This document shows positions 49,839 through 60,245 of a DNA stretch of 64,000 nt, in pieces; the first letter of the stretch is position 1, and every line of letters begins with the position of its first letter. A program made the translations under genes and the position numbers. This DNA comes from Portunus trituberculatus. Its lineage: Eukaryota > Arthropoda > Malacostraca > Decapoda > Portunidae. The stretch spans positions 612,435-676,434 of the forward strand of contig NC_059269.1 in the NCBI RefSeq assembly GCF_017591435.1, given 5' to 3'. The notes below the pieces were generated by a model. It had not been told where the DNA came from and made no database searches. It was given only the letters and a program-made list of their open reading frames with translations.

Positions 49839-50220
49839 ATGAACCTCACCTCACCTCACCACACCTTACCTCACCTCACCACACCTCACTTCACCTCACC
49901 TCACCTCACCTCACCTCACATCACCTCACTTCACCTCACCTCACATCACATCACCTCACCACACCTCACCTCACCTCACCTCACCACATTTCACCTCACC
50001 TCACCTCACCTCACCTCACATCATCTCATTTCACCTCACCTCACCTCACCTCACCTCACCTCACCACACCACACCACACCACACCTCACCTCACATCACC
50101 TCACCTCACCTCACCTAACCTCAAATCATATCACATCACTTCAGATCACCTCACCTCACCTCACCTTACCTTTCCTCACCTCACCTTACCTCCCTCATCT
50201 CAGCTCACCTCACCTATTCT
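49839..50220. repeat. CCTCA pentamer satellite
   Basis: About 380 bp of CCTCA units carry variants (CCACA, CATCA, CTTCA, CCTTA). The left edge reads CTAACCTAATGAACCTCACC, so the array continues a CCTAA-like run after an A-to-C change. The 127-codon open frame across it is a repeat artefact. Confidence 0.92.
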
Positions 50221-52119
50221 GACCTAATTTACATGCATTACATAACAAAGATTTCCTACATCACTGAAACTTTATTTGCAATAAAGACTTAAAAAAAGAA
50301 GCTTTTCATTATCCATAAAAGTAGTAGAAACATTACTTCTAAATGAATACAGCAATTTGGTTCTCTCCTCAACAACCAGGCTTGGTCCCTACAGATTTCC
50401 ATAAGGTCTAACGTAACATGATGTTTTATCAACTTTGAATCCCAAAGGACTTTAATGTAACTGAACATAATCTAAATTAATTTGGAATGGCTTTAGCTAC
50501 CTGAATGTCTGTGGGGGACACTACCTTGATTTAAATACTTAGCAATACAGTTGGAGATCTTTAAGGTTGAGATGAATCAAAGAGCCAGGCTGTTTGAGAC
50601 ATGTGCCATTTTTGTGCATAATTCTTTTTCAGCAACTACTTTATTTAAGGACAAGGTCAGCAAAAGAAACATTTATTTCAGACTTGCTGAAGTATACAAA
50701 GATGGCTCTAAGGAAATAAAATATGTACAGTAATTTGCCAATTTTGATAATTAACTGAGTAGTCTAAGTGAGGTATAGCATACTAACTAAAATGTTTGTG
50801 GAGAGCAACTAAAGAAAAATTGTACTTTCACTTGGGAGACACAAATAAGACAGCAGCTCTCAAACTAACTAACATATTCCCCACTACAGGATTTTTAAAC
50901 TCATATTACACGACAGCTAGATATCAAAGTATAAATTATTAACTTGAAAAATTGCTAATGCCTATCACATAATATTAAGATAAATTCTTTTACAGAATCA
51001 TAAATTGATGTCATTCTAAAGAAAAAAGTTAAAAAAAAGTTTCACAGGAACCTTAACTAATCTTATCGATCAAATATGAGTCTCAACAGATTTCTGAACA
51101 AGATAAGTATTTGAGTGCTCCGGGACAACTGTAACATTTTCAACAAATGTTTGAACACTCCCATTACTTTCAGTAGACTCACTACTAGATATTTCCAAGT
51201 TATATGTTTTTTTAATTGCCTCTTATTTAGTAGTCCTTTAGAAGTATTGAGATTCACACTTCTGAGATTATCTTCATCAGAAAAAATAAATTACAAATGG
51301 GTCTAATGGCAATTGTAAACTTGTACTATTGTCCTTCACTAAAAATCTCATCACCTCTCTTAATTCTGCAATGTGGTATGAAGCCCTTAACAATTAGGGG
51401 CAAATTAGTAATATAGTCTGCTCCACCTCTAACAGATGTATGTATGATGATGTATGATGAATCTTAGAAGGTGCAATAAAAGAAAAAAAGAAATCCCCTT
51501 TCCATTGTTTCTAATAAGGTGAGATGGGCAGATAAGAATAATGTGAAGGAGATTAAAAAAACTGGAGCAGGTACAGTGAGCTACAACCAAATAAGTATCA
51601 AGTTTGAGAGACCTCCATTATGAAGTGAAATTGTTAAGATGAGATTTAATGACCTTGGAACAGAGAACAAGAAGGGAAGGAAAGATTGGAATGTTTTGAT
51701 GATGGAAGGATTGGAAAAAAATTGATAGAGAGGACCTGATAGTGCAGAAGAAATTGGAGGCCAGCCAGCCATCATAGTACAGTAACTTTGGCATGAATAG
51801 GACTAATTGGGGGAATGGCCAATCTGAGTTATGCAAAAACTGTGTTACCCAAGGTTATTTATTTATTTATTTTTTATTATTATTGTTAGCTATTATTTTC
51901 ATTTATTTATTTAGTTGTTATGACCTGTATGACTTGGAAAATATGATGAGGGAACTAAAAGGCCATTAAAAGTTCAAATAAGATCTCTAGTAGCTAGGGG
52001 TTGAAGAAATAGGGAGGAATGGAAAACTGGCTGGAAGTACAGAATATAACAACATTTGAATTAAGAGGGATATGAACTTGGAAGACAAGGAAAAAGAGTG
52101 AGAAGTGAGAAGTGAAGAC
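50221..52119. other. Unique AT-rich DNA
   Basis: Nearly 1.9 kb without a supported gene. Only short frames occur, and none shows a family motif. A small ATTT-rich run lies at about 51857-51915. Confidence 0.5.
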
Positions 52120-52745
<626 letters not shown>

Positions 52746-53632
52746 GCTGAACTTGGTATTGATTTAGGAACCACTAGCTTTCCATTTGTTGCATATGTTG
52801 GAAGTCAAGCAGTAGTTGTGGATAGTAAGGTGGAAATTGACAGATGGAAAATTGCTAGAAAGTGGCAGAAACGTATGAATGTGTAAGCATACAGTTGCAC
52901 ACCACTCAATTTTTTTCAATTTTTCATTGCAAGGGTAAGGATGATAATCATAGTAACATATGTGCCACCAAAGATTAATACCTGGAGGCTGAACTTGGTA
53001 TTGATTTAGGAACCACTAGCTTTCCATTTGTTGCATATGTTGGAAGTCAAGCAGTAGTTGTGGATAGTAAGGTGGAAATTGACAGATGGAAAATTGCTAG
53101 AAAGTGGCAGAAACGTATGAATGTGTAAGCATACAGTTGCACACCACCCAATTTTTTTCAATAACTTTTCTCAATACATATTTAGTATTATGTACATTCA
53201 CCACTGAAAATCTGCAAGTAATCCAATCCACCCTGAAGCAGTTCACAACTTCCAACTTACATCATGTACTTAATCACTGCTAGGTGAACAGGGCCAACAC
53301 TAGCCTAACTTTTGGCCCTACCCAACATTCAAACGCGGCACTTCTGGTTATGAGTCGTTTTTTTTTTTTTTTTTTACGTAGGGAAGAGGGCCAGCCAAGG
53401 GCAAAAACAAAGAAAATTAGAAAAAAGCCCACTTGAGCACTGGCTCTCCAAAGAGTACAAAAAGTGCCAAAACCGTCAGCCAGAATTAGGGGAGCAAATG
53501 CCTCGATACCTCCCTCTTAAAAGAAGACAAGTTGTAGGAATTTGGAAATACAGATGCAGTGAGGGAGTTCCAGAGTTTACCAGTGAAAGGGATGAATGAT
53601 TGAGTGTACTGGTTAACTCTTGCATTAGAGAG

Positions 53633-54411
53633 TTAGACAGAATAGGGATGAGAGGAAGAATAAAGCCTTGTGCAGCATGGCCGCAGGAGGAGGGGAGTCA
53701 TGCAGTTAGCAAGATCAGTAGAACAGTTACCATGAAAATAGCGATAAAATATAGAAAGGGATGCAACATTTCGGTGGTGAGAAAGAGACTGAAGACAGTT
53801 AGTCAGAGGAGGGGAGTTGATGAGACGAAGAGCTTTCGATTCCACCCTATCAAGCAAAGCTGTGTGACTGGAACCCCCCCAAACAAGCGAAAAGTACTCC
53901 ATACAGGGACGGATAAGGCCCTTATACAGAGTAAGCAGTTGGAGGGGCGAGAAAAACTGGCGGAGACGCCTCAGAACACCTAATTTCATAGCAGCTGTTT
54001 TAGCAAGAGATAAGATGTGAAGTTTCCAGTTAAGATTATGAGCAAAGGACAGACCGAGGATATTCATTGTGGAAGAGGGAGACAGTTGAGCATCATTGAA
54101 GAAGAGGGGTAGTTGTCTGGAAGGTTGTGTTGAGTTGATAGATGGAGGAATTGAGTTTTTGAGGCATTGAAAACTACTAGATTTTCTCTGCCCCAATAAA
54201 AAATTTTAGAAAGATCGGAAGTCAGGCGTTCCGTGGCGTTCCTGCGTGAACTGTTAATTTCCTGAAGGGTTGGACGTCTGAAAGAACGTGGAAAGATGTA
54301 GGGTGGTATCATCAGCGTAGGAGTGGATAGGGCAAGAAGTTTAATTAAGAAGGTCATTAATGAATAATAGAAAGAGAGTGAGTGACAGGACAGAACCCTG
54401 AAGAAGACCAC
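53633..54411 (-). pseudogene. LINE B(-) RT thumb and C-terminus
   Basis: Two overlapping frames read NATERLTSDLSKIFYWGREN with LVVFNASKTQF, and then NILGLSFAHNLNWKLHILSL, LRRLRQFFSPLQLLTLYKGL, IRPCMEYFSLVWGGSSHTAL and ALRLINSPPLTNCLQSLSHH. The frame change is near 54180. These are the thumb and post-RT blocks of the family. Confidence 0.78.
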
Positions 54412-54745
54412 TATTAATAGGTTTAGGAGAAGAACAGTAGCCGTCTACCACAGCAGCAATAGAGCGGTCGGAAAGGAAACATGAGATAAAGTTGCAGAGA
54501 GAAGGATAGAAGCCGTAAGAGGGCAGTTTTGAAATCAAAGCTTTATGCCAGACTCTATCAAAAGCTTTTGATATGTCTAACGCAACAGCAAAAGTGTCAC
54601 CGAAATCTCTAAAAGAGGATGACCAAGACTCAGTAAGGAAAGCCAGAATATCACCAGTAGAGCGACCTTGACGGAAGCCATACTGGCGATCAGACAGAAG
54701 ATTGTGAAGTGACAGATGTTTGAGAATCTTCCTATTCAGGATAGA
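54341..54745 (-). pseudogene. LINE B(-) RT palm
   Basis: The palm runs in broken frames: around 54560-54600 the DISKAFDRVWHKAL block (motif A), then the frame from 54538 with SKLPSYGFYPSLCNFISCFL, SDRSIAAVVDGYCSS and LLQGSVLSLTLFLLFINDLL (motif B, with PQG altered to LQG). The YADD-type loop is frame-shifted near 54320. Confidence 0.75.
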
Positions 54746-54961
54746 TTAAAAAAATTTAGACAAGCAGGAGATTAAAGCTATAGGACGGTAGTTTGAGGGG
54801 TTAGAACGGTTACCCTTTTTAGGAACAGGCTGAATGTAGGCGAACTTCCAGCAGGAAGGAAAGGTAGAAGTCGATAGACAAAGTTGGAAGTGTGGCCAGG
54901 CAAGGTGCAAGCACAGAAGCACAGTTTTTGAGAACAATAGGAGGGATCCCATCAGGTCCAT
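54746..54961 (-). pseudogene. LINE B(-) RT fingers, second part
   Basis: The frame reads CWKFAYIQPVPKKGNRSNPS, NYRPIALISCLSKFF, the standard block after the PDGIPPIVLKN segment that ends the preceding long frame. One frameshift separates the two. Confidence 0.75.
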
Positions 54962-56390
54962 AAGCCTTCCGAGGATTTAGGCCAGCAAGGGCATGGAAAA
55001 CATCATTACGAAGAATTTTGATTGTAGACATGAAATAGTCAGAGGGAGGAGGAGAGGGAGGGACAAGCCCAGAATCGTCCAAGATGGAGTTGTGAGCAAA
55101 GATTTGAGAAAAGAGTTCAGCTTTAGAGACAGAAGAGATGGCACTGGTGCCATCAGGATGAAATAAAGGAGGAAAAGATGAAGAAGTGAAGTTATTTGAG
55201 ATGTTTTTGGCTAGATGCCAGAAGTCACGAGGAGAGTTTGAGTTTGAAAGATTTTGACATTTCCTATTCATGAAAGAGTGTTTAGCAAGTTGAAGAACAG
55301 ACTTGGCATGATTCCGGGCAGAGATATAAAGTGCAAGAGATTCAGGAGATGGAAGGCTCAAGTACCTTTTGTGGGCAACCTCACTATCATGTATAGCACG
55401 AGAACAGGCTGAGTTAAACCAAGGTTTAGAAGGTTTAGGATGAGAAAAAGAATGAGGAATGTACGCCTCCATGCCAGATACTAACACCTCTGTTATGCGT
55501 TTAGCACAAAGAGATGGGTCTCTGACACGGAAGCAATAATCATTCCAGGGAAAATCAGCATAATACCTCCTCAGGTCCCCCCAACTGGCAGAGGCAAAAC
55601 GCCAATGGCACCTTCGCTTTGGGGGATCCTGCGGAGGGATTGGAAAAATAGGACAAGGTACAGAAATGAGATTGTGATCGGAGGAGCCCAACGGAGATGA
55701 AAGGGTGACAGCATAAGCAGAAGGGTTAGAGGTGAGGAAGAGATCAAGAATGTTGGGCGTGTCTCCAAGATGGTCAGGAATACAAGTAGGGTGTTGCACC
55801 AGTTGCTCTAGGTCATGGAGGATAGCAAAGTTGAAGGCTAGTTCACCAGGGTGGTCAGTGAAGGGAGAGGAAAGCCAAAGCTGGTGGTGAACATTGAAAT
55901 CTCCAAGAATGGAAATCTCAGCAAAAGGGTAGAGGGACAGAATGTGCTCCTCTTTAGAAGTTAAGTAGTCGAAGAAATTACTATAGTCAGAAGAGTTAGG
56001 GGAGAGATAAACAGCACAGATGAATTTAGTTTGAGAGTGACTGTTAAGTCGTAGCCAGATGGTGGAAAATTCGGAAGACTCAAGAGCGTGGGCACGAGAC
56101 CAAGTTAAGTCGTTGCGTAAGCCGTACATAGACGCAACATCCAGCTTTGGAATGAAAATGAGAATAGAGAAAGTAGGAGGGAACAGAGAAGGGGCTACTG
56201 TCAGTTGCCTCAGACAGCTGTGTTTCAGTGAGGAAAAGAAGATGAGGTTTAGTAGAGGAGAGGTGGTGTTCCACAGATTGAAAATTAGATCTAAGACCGT
56301 GAATGTTGCAGAAGTTAATGTAGAAAAAGTTGAGGGAGGTGTCAAGGCATTTGTGGTCTTCAACAGGAGAGGTGTCCGACCTGGGGACAT
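54819..56390 (-). CDS. LINE B(-) endonuclease, linker and RT start, 523 aa open
   Basis: This is the longest open frame in the window. The first 75 residues are out of register. From YGLRNDLTWSRAHALESSEF onward it is genuine: FICAVYLSPNSSDYSNFFDY, ISILGDFNVHHQLWLSSPFT (Asp-x-Asn), NILDLFLTSNPSAYAVTLSS, PLGSSDHNLISVPC (SDH) and KPWFNSACSRAIHDSEVAHK, ending with LNPRKAYGPDGIPPIVLKNC, the first RT block. The endonuclease N-terminal strand is in the neighbouring frame upstream. Confidence 0.85.
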   Translation of the reverse strand: MSPGRTPLLLKTTNALTPPSTFSTLTSATFTVLDLIFNLWNTTSPLLNLIFFSSLKHSCLRQLTVAPSLFPPTFSILIFIPKLDVASMYGLRNDLTWSRAHALESSEFSTIWLRLNSHSQTKFICAVYLSPNSSDYSNFFDYLTSKEEHILSLYPFAEISILGDFNVHHQLWLSSPFTDHPGELAFNFAILHDLEQLVQHPTCIPDHLGDTPNILDLFLTSNPSAYAVTLSSPLGSSDHNLISVPCPIFPIPPQDPPKRRCHWRFASASWGDLRRYYADFPWNDYCFRVRDPSLCAKRITEVLVSGMEAYIPHSFSHPKPSKPWFNSACSRAIHDSEVAHKRYLSLPSPESLALYISARNHAKSVLQLAKHSFMNRKCQNLSNSNSPRDFWHLAKNISNNFTSSSFPPLFHPDGTSAISSVSKAELFSQIFAHNSILDDSGLVPPSPPPSDYFMSTIKILRNDVFHALAGLNPRKAYGPDGIPPIVLKNCASVLAPCLATLPTLSIDFYLSFLLEVRLHSACS

Positions 56391-56571
56391 TTTTGGTCCC
56401 CTCCCCAGAGGGGGACTCCGAGGCGTTGTTTATTTTGAGTCCCATTTTTCTTTTAAATTTTAATTTGGAATGAAGGGTGTATGTGTGGTAAGTGCATATA
56501 GTTTTGTGTGAAGAAGGAGAGCTGTCTTTAGAGGGTAGGCTGTGACTAGCCCCTTGAGTTGTGAGACACAA
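56080..56571 (-). pseudogene. LINE B(-) ORF2 N-terminus
   Basis: The frame opens with a Ser/Lys-rich leader and then INFCNIHGLRSNFQSVEHHL (the endonuclease start; the family strand reads CN) and LLFLTETQLSEATDSS (the Glu motif), up to GCCVYVRLTQRLN. A single frameshift near 56160 passes it to the 54819-56390 frame. Confidence 0.78.
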
Positions 56572-56747
56572 AGGGAAACATTCAACGAGATCACAACTAG
56601 CTTTAATGGAAGGTTCACAGCACCTCCTAACTAGTGCTATTAGATCTCACTGGGAGTAAGTTATTGTTTCGGTAGGTGTCTACTACCTCCTCCAGGTGTA
56701 TTCACCTAGTTGTATTCACCTAGTTGTAATTTTACAGGGCCTGGGTA

Positions 56748-57474
56748 TCATACTCGTGTGGCCCCGTCTCCATATCTACACACATCCAACTTTCCTTTAA
56801 AACTATGCACACTCCTTGCTGACACCACCTCCTCACTCAAATCATTCCACACCTCCACACATCTTTGTGGGAAACTATATTTTTTCACATCCTTCAAGCA
56901 TATTCCCTTGGCTATCATTTTACTATGCGATCTTGTAGTTCTACTTAAGTTTTCCTCTCTCAACATCATTTGCTCATTATCCACTTCATCCAGTCCATTC
57001 AACAGTTTATAAACCTGTATTAAATCTCCTCTTTCTCTTCTTTGTTCCAAGGTAGGCAAATTCATTTCTTTTAATCTCTCCTCATAGGTCATTTCTGCCA
57101 ATTCCGGAACCATTTTTGTTGCCATTCTCTGCAATCTCTCCAACTTCCTTATATGCTTCTTTTTATAAGGGGACCAAACCACTCCAGCATATTCCAATCT
57201 TGGTCTAATTACCATACTAATTAATTTCTTCATCATATCTTTATCCATATAATGGAAGGCTAATCCAATATTTTTTTATCAAATTATACGTTTCTCCAAA
57301 CATCTTATCAATATGAGCCTCAAACTGCCCATGGTCTTGTATTATCACTCCCAAATCCTTTTCCTTTTCCACCTTTTTTAACACTACTTCTTCACCCATC
57401 TTATATGACCCTCTTGGCCATCGTCCACTCTTTCCCATCTCCATCACATGACTTTTGCTCAGATTAAATTCCAT
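56748..57474 (-). pseudogene. LINE D3 RT thumb and C-terminus
   Basis: Frames read MEFNLSKSHVMEMGKSGRWP, EKEKDLGVIIQDHGQFEAHI and then DMMKKLISMVIRPRLEYAGV, KHIRKLERLQRMATKMVPEL, TLEQRRERGDLIQVYKLLNG. One frameshift in a T run (ATTTTTTTAT, about 57270) separates them. Confidence 0.82.
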
Positions 57475-57916
57475 TTACCACCTCTTGCTCCACTCCCAAA
57501 TCTTATCCAGGTCTGCCTGTAAAATTTCACAATCTTCTTCACTCTTCCCACACCTACACAACTTCGCATCATCCGCAAACAAATTAATATAACTGTTTAC
57601 TCCCTCTGGCATGTCATTAATATATACCAGGAAAAGTATTGGTGCCAGCACTGAGCCTTGTGGGACTCCACTCTCCACCACCAACCAGTCCGACCTTGCA
57701 TCCCTTATTACTGTTCTCATCTCCCTCCATCTCAAGTAGTTTTCCAACCACTTTAACACTTTTCCTTTCAGTCCTCCATAAATCTCTAATTTCCATTAAG
57801 AGTCTCATGTGAGGTACCTTGTCAAAAGCTTTCTTTAAATCCAAATATACACAGTCCATCCATCCCTCTCTCTCTTGTATTTTGTCAACCACTCTTGAAT
57901 AAAAGCTCAGTAGATT
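57475..57916 (-). pseudogene. LINE D3 RT palm
   Basis: Two frames hold DGWMDCVYLDLKKAF-like motif A and then VESGVPQGSVLAPILFLVYI (motif B) and NLFADDAKLCRCG (motif C). They are offset by a frameshift at about 57780. The peptide MNYTHTHT at the top comes from the adjacent CA tail. Confidence 0.8.
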
Positions 57917-57933
57917 TGTGTGTGTGTGTGTGT
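57917..57933. repeat. Short (GT)n run, tail of the SINE
   Basis: A GT run of about 17 bp lies between LINE D3 and the 3' end of the minus-strand SINE. Confidence 0.9.
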
Positions 57934-58200
57934 AATTCACCTCATTCGTCTGCTGGTCACCCAGCCAGTCTTCCCCATTACAGAGCGAGCTTGGAGCTCA
58001 TAGACCAATCTTCTGGTAGGACTGAGACCACAACACACTCCACACACCGGGAAAGCGAGGCCACAACCCCTCGAGTTACATCCCGTACCTATTTTACTGC
58101 TAGGCGAACTGGGGCTTGCCCATTTGCCTCGCCGCTTCCCAGGACTCAAACACGGGCCTCTCGATTGTTAGTCGAGGGTGCTAATCACTACACTATGCGG
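57934..58200 (-). mobile_element. tRNA-Val-derived SINE, minus strand, about 267 bp
   Basis: On the minus strand the head reads GCATAGTGTAGTGATTAGCA, CCCTCGACTAACAATCGAG and GTGTTTGAGTCCTGGG. TAGTGTAGTGATTAGC matches an A box, GTTTGAGTCC a B box, and CTCGA-CTAACAA-TCGAG an anticodon stem-loop with AAC, as in tRNA-Val. An unrelated body of about 170 bp follows, and the tail is GAGGTGAATTACACACAC, almost the LINE D 3' terminus. SINEs are transcribed by RNA polymerase III and copied by a partner LINE. No acceptor stem closes, so it is not a functional tRNA gene. Confidence 0.85.
58129..58198 (-). promoter_or_regulatory. Internal RNA polymerase III promoter (A and B boxes) of the SINE
   Basis: The A-box-like TAGTGTAGTGATTAGC and B-box-like GTTTGAGTCC lie about 35 nt apart on the minus strand, the spacing expected in a tRNA gene. 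The B box departs from GGTTCGANTCC at several positions, so activity is uncertain. Confidence 0.6.
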
Positions 58201-58211
58201 TGTGTGTGTGT
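58200..58211. repeat. Short (GT)n run, tail of LINE D4
   Basis: A GT run of about 12 bp is followed by TATTTACCTAGTTG, the 3' end of D4. Confidence 0.9.
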
Positions 58212-58451
58212 ATTTACCTAGTTGTATTTACCTAGTTGTAGTTTTACAGGGCCTGGGCTTTATGCTCGTGTGGCCCTGTCTCCATATCTACACTTATCCA
58301 ATCTTACTTTAAAAGTATGCACACTCATTGCAGACACTACTTCTTCATTCATACTGTTCCACATCTCAATACATCTTTGCAGGAAACTATACTTTTTAAT
58401 ATCTCTTACACATCTTCCCTTCCTCAGCTTCTTACTATGCGATCTTGTGCT

Positions 58452-58985
58452 TCAACTGGTATATTCTTCTCTCAGGATCAGATACTCATTGTCCACTTGG
58501 TCCATTCCATTTATCAATATATAAACTTGTATGAGATCCCCTCTGTCCCTTTTCTGCTCCAATGTTGGAAGATACATAGCCTTTAGTCTCTCCTCATATG
58601 TCATCCCTTCTAGTTCTGGGACCATTCTTGTAGCCATTTTTTGTAGACTCTCCAGCTTCCTTATGTGTTTCTTTTTGTGAGGGGTCCACACTACTCCTGC
58701 ATATTCCAGTCTGGGTCTTATTATAGTACTTATCAGTTTCTTCATCATTTCTTTGTCCATGTAGTGAAATGCTATTCCAATATTCTTTAGCAAATTGTAT
58801 GTCTCTCTGAAAATTCTATCAATATGGCTTGCCGGTTGATTGTTTTCTTCCATCGTCACTCCCAAGTCCTTTCCCTTTTTTACTTTCTCCAGTTCTACTC
58901 CATCTCCCATCTTATAGATTCTCACTGGTCGTCTTTCACTCTTTCCCATTTCCATGACATGGCTTTTGTCCACATTGAATTCCAT
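58452..58985 (-). CDS. LINE D4 RT thumb and C-terminus, 177 aa open
   Basis: The frame reads MEFNVDKSHVMEMGKSERRP, KGKDLGVTMEENNQPASHID, MMKKLISTIIRPRLEYAGVV, LQKMATRMVPELEGMTYEER and TLEQKRDRGDLIQVYILING. It is intact apart from a stop just upstream of the methionine. The family's last C-terminal block is lost after REEYTS. Confidence 0.82.
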   Translation of the reverse strand: MEFNVDKSHVMEMGKSERRPVRIYKMGDGVELEKVKKGKDLGVTMEENNQPASHIDRIFRETYNLLKNIGIAFHYMDKEMMKKLISTIIRPRLEYAGVVWTPHKKKHIRKLESLQKMATRMVPELEGMTYEERLKAMYLPTLEQKRDRGDLIQVYILINGMDQVDNEYLILREEYTS

Positions 58986-58988
58986 CTC

Positions 58989-59438
58989 CTACTTTTTACT
59001 CCATTCCCAGATCTTATTTAGGTCTTCTTGCAGTATTTCACAATCCTCTTTTTGCTTTATAACTCTGCACAGTTTCGCATCATCCACAAACAGATTTATG
59101 TAGCTGTTCACTCCTTCTGGCATGTCATTTATATAAATGAGGAAAAGTATTAGCACCAATACTGACCCCTGTGGCACTCCGCTTTCTACTGCTCTCCACT
59201 TGGACTTCATATCTTTGACTACCGTCCTTATTTCTCTCCCCCTCAAATAATTTTCCATCCATCTCAATGTGTTTCTTTTTAAACCACCCTTCTTCTTTAA
59301 TTTCCACAGTAATCTTTCATGTGGCACTTTATCAAACACCTTTTTTAAATCCAAATAAATACAGTCAATCCATCCCTCTCTCTCTTGTACTCTATCAATT
59401 ATTCTGTAGAGTACAGATTCAGTAAATTTGTTACACAC
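58989..59438 (-). CDS. LINE D4 RT palm, 149 aa open
   Basis: It contains DCIYLDLKKVFDKVPHERLL (motif A; the usual KAF is KVF), VESGVPQGSVLVLILFLIYI (motif B), and NLFVDDAKLCRVI, where the catalytic FADD has become FVDD. The change at the alanine is conservative, but its effect is unknown. Confidence 0.83.
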   Translation of the reverse strand: MCNKFTESVLYRIIDRVQEREGWIDCIYLDLKKVFDKVPHERLLWKLKKKGGLKRNTLRWMENYLRGREIRTVVKDMKSKWRAVESGVPQGSVLVLILFLIYINDMPEGVNSYINLFVDDAKLCRVIKQKEDCEILQEDLNKIWEWSKK

Positions 59439-59740
59439 GACCGACCTTTTCTAAAACCAAATTGGCTATTTGATAATAATTTGTTGTCTTCAGGAAACTT
59501 GATCCATTGTTTCTTTATTACTGTTTCACACATCTTGCATATTATACTAGTTAGTGATACTGGTCTGTAATTTAAAGGTCCTTCCATCCTTCCACTCTTA
59601 TATATGGGAACCACCTCAGCTCTTATCCATTCTACTGGTACTTTTCCATTTTCTATTGAGCATTGTATGATGTTGCATATAGGACTGCGTGAGACTTCAT
59701 CCAGTCCCATTGCCTTCTCTTCATCTAATTCTGTCATCAA
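59399..59740 (-). pseudogene. LINE D4 RT fingers
   Basis: The frame reads LDEEKAMGLDEVSRSPICNI, PVEWIRAEVVPIYKSGRMEG, PLNYRPVSLTSIICKMCETV and NSQFGFRKGRSCVTNLLNLY. The usual GPDGVS block reads GLDEVS. It passes into the palm frame through one shift. Confidence 0.78.
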
Positions 59741-60245
59741 CTCTTATTTGAAGCGTGGTTTCTTTAATCTCTTTCATGTAGACAGTCTTTCTATTACCCT
59801 GTGGTCTTTCGAATTTGGATTCCTTAGTAAAGACCTCCTGAAATTTACTATTTGACAGTTCTGCCATACTTTTTTAGGTCTTCCACCATCACATTCTCTC
59901 CTTTTAACCTTTCTATTGTTTCTTTTTGCCTTATTTTTCCATTTATGAATCTGTAGAACAATTTTGGTTGCTCCTTACATTTTTCTACAATGTCCTTTTC
60001 ATAGTTCCTTTCTTCTTCCTTCCTCACCTTAGCATATTTATTTCTCGCTGCATTGAAGTTTTCCTTATTTTCTGGATTTCTATTTCTCCTCCAGCTTTTC
60101 CATGCTCCATCTCTTTTCTCCTTTGCCCTAGCACACCTTTCGTTAAACCAATCTTTCTTTCCCTCTTCTTTAGGTCTATATTTCGGGACATATATTTGCT
60201 GACTCCTGTTTTGTATATATCCAAAATTAAGTTATATTTCTCTTG
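59741..60245 (-). pseudogene. LINE D4 endonuclease-RT linker, frame-broken
   Basis: Minus-strand fragments match the charged linker of family D (for example around 59880-60110, KNIVEKCKEQPKLFYRFIN-like and ARNKYAKVRKEEE-like codons). No single frame is open for more than about 60 codons. No endonuclease active-site motif remains. Confidence 0.6.

Larger units (their letters stand above)
53358..56697 (-). mobile_element. LINE B, minus-strand copy, nearly full ORF2
   Basis: The plus-strand T run at 53358-53375 is the poly(A) tail. On the minus strand the copy then carries a 3' UTR, RT thumb, RT, a long endonuclease-linker frame and a leader beyond 56571. It is the longer sister of the copy nested in LINE A. 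Frame breaks occur at about 56160, 54820-54960, 54540 and 54200-54400. No ORF1 is seen, so the 5' end may be truncated just before ORF2. Confidence 0.88.
56698..57916 (-). mobile_element. LINE D3, minus strand, 5'-truncated in RT
   Basis: The 3' end (minus strand) shows the direct repeat CTAGGTGAATACAACTAGGTG. Thumb, palm and part of the fingers follow, and the copy is cut at NLLSFYSRVV where a GT run begins. It is about 95% like D1 by eye. Unlike the other C/D copies, its 3' end meets LINE B's 5' leader without a CA run. Confidence 0.88.
58212..60245 (-). mobile_element. LINE D4 (D/C-related subfamily), minus strand, 5'-truncated
   Basis: The 3' end has two CTAGGTAAATACAA units. Thumb, palm, fingers and part of the linker follow. 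Protein is about 70% like D1 (for example EMGKSERRPVRIYKMGDGVE and EYAGVVWTPHKKKHIRKLES). It stops at about 60245, where LINE G's 5' UTR begins. Confidence 0.87.

Noticed and set aside
49839..50222. 127-codon Thr-Ser-Pro-His-rich frame
   Set aside because: It is the CCTCA satellite read as protein; a pentamer array stays open in a frame when no unit encodes a stop.
58129..58200. Functional tRNA-Val gene
   Set aside because: The anticodon arm and boxes are tRNA-like, but no acceptor stem closes, the B box is degenerate and the sequence runs into a SINE body with a CA tail.
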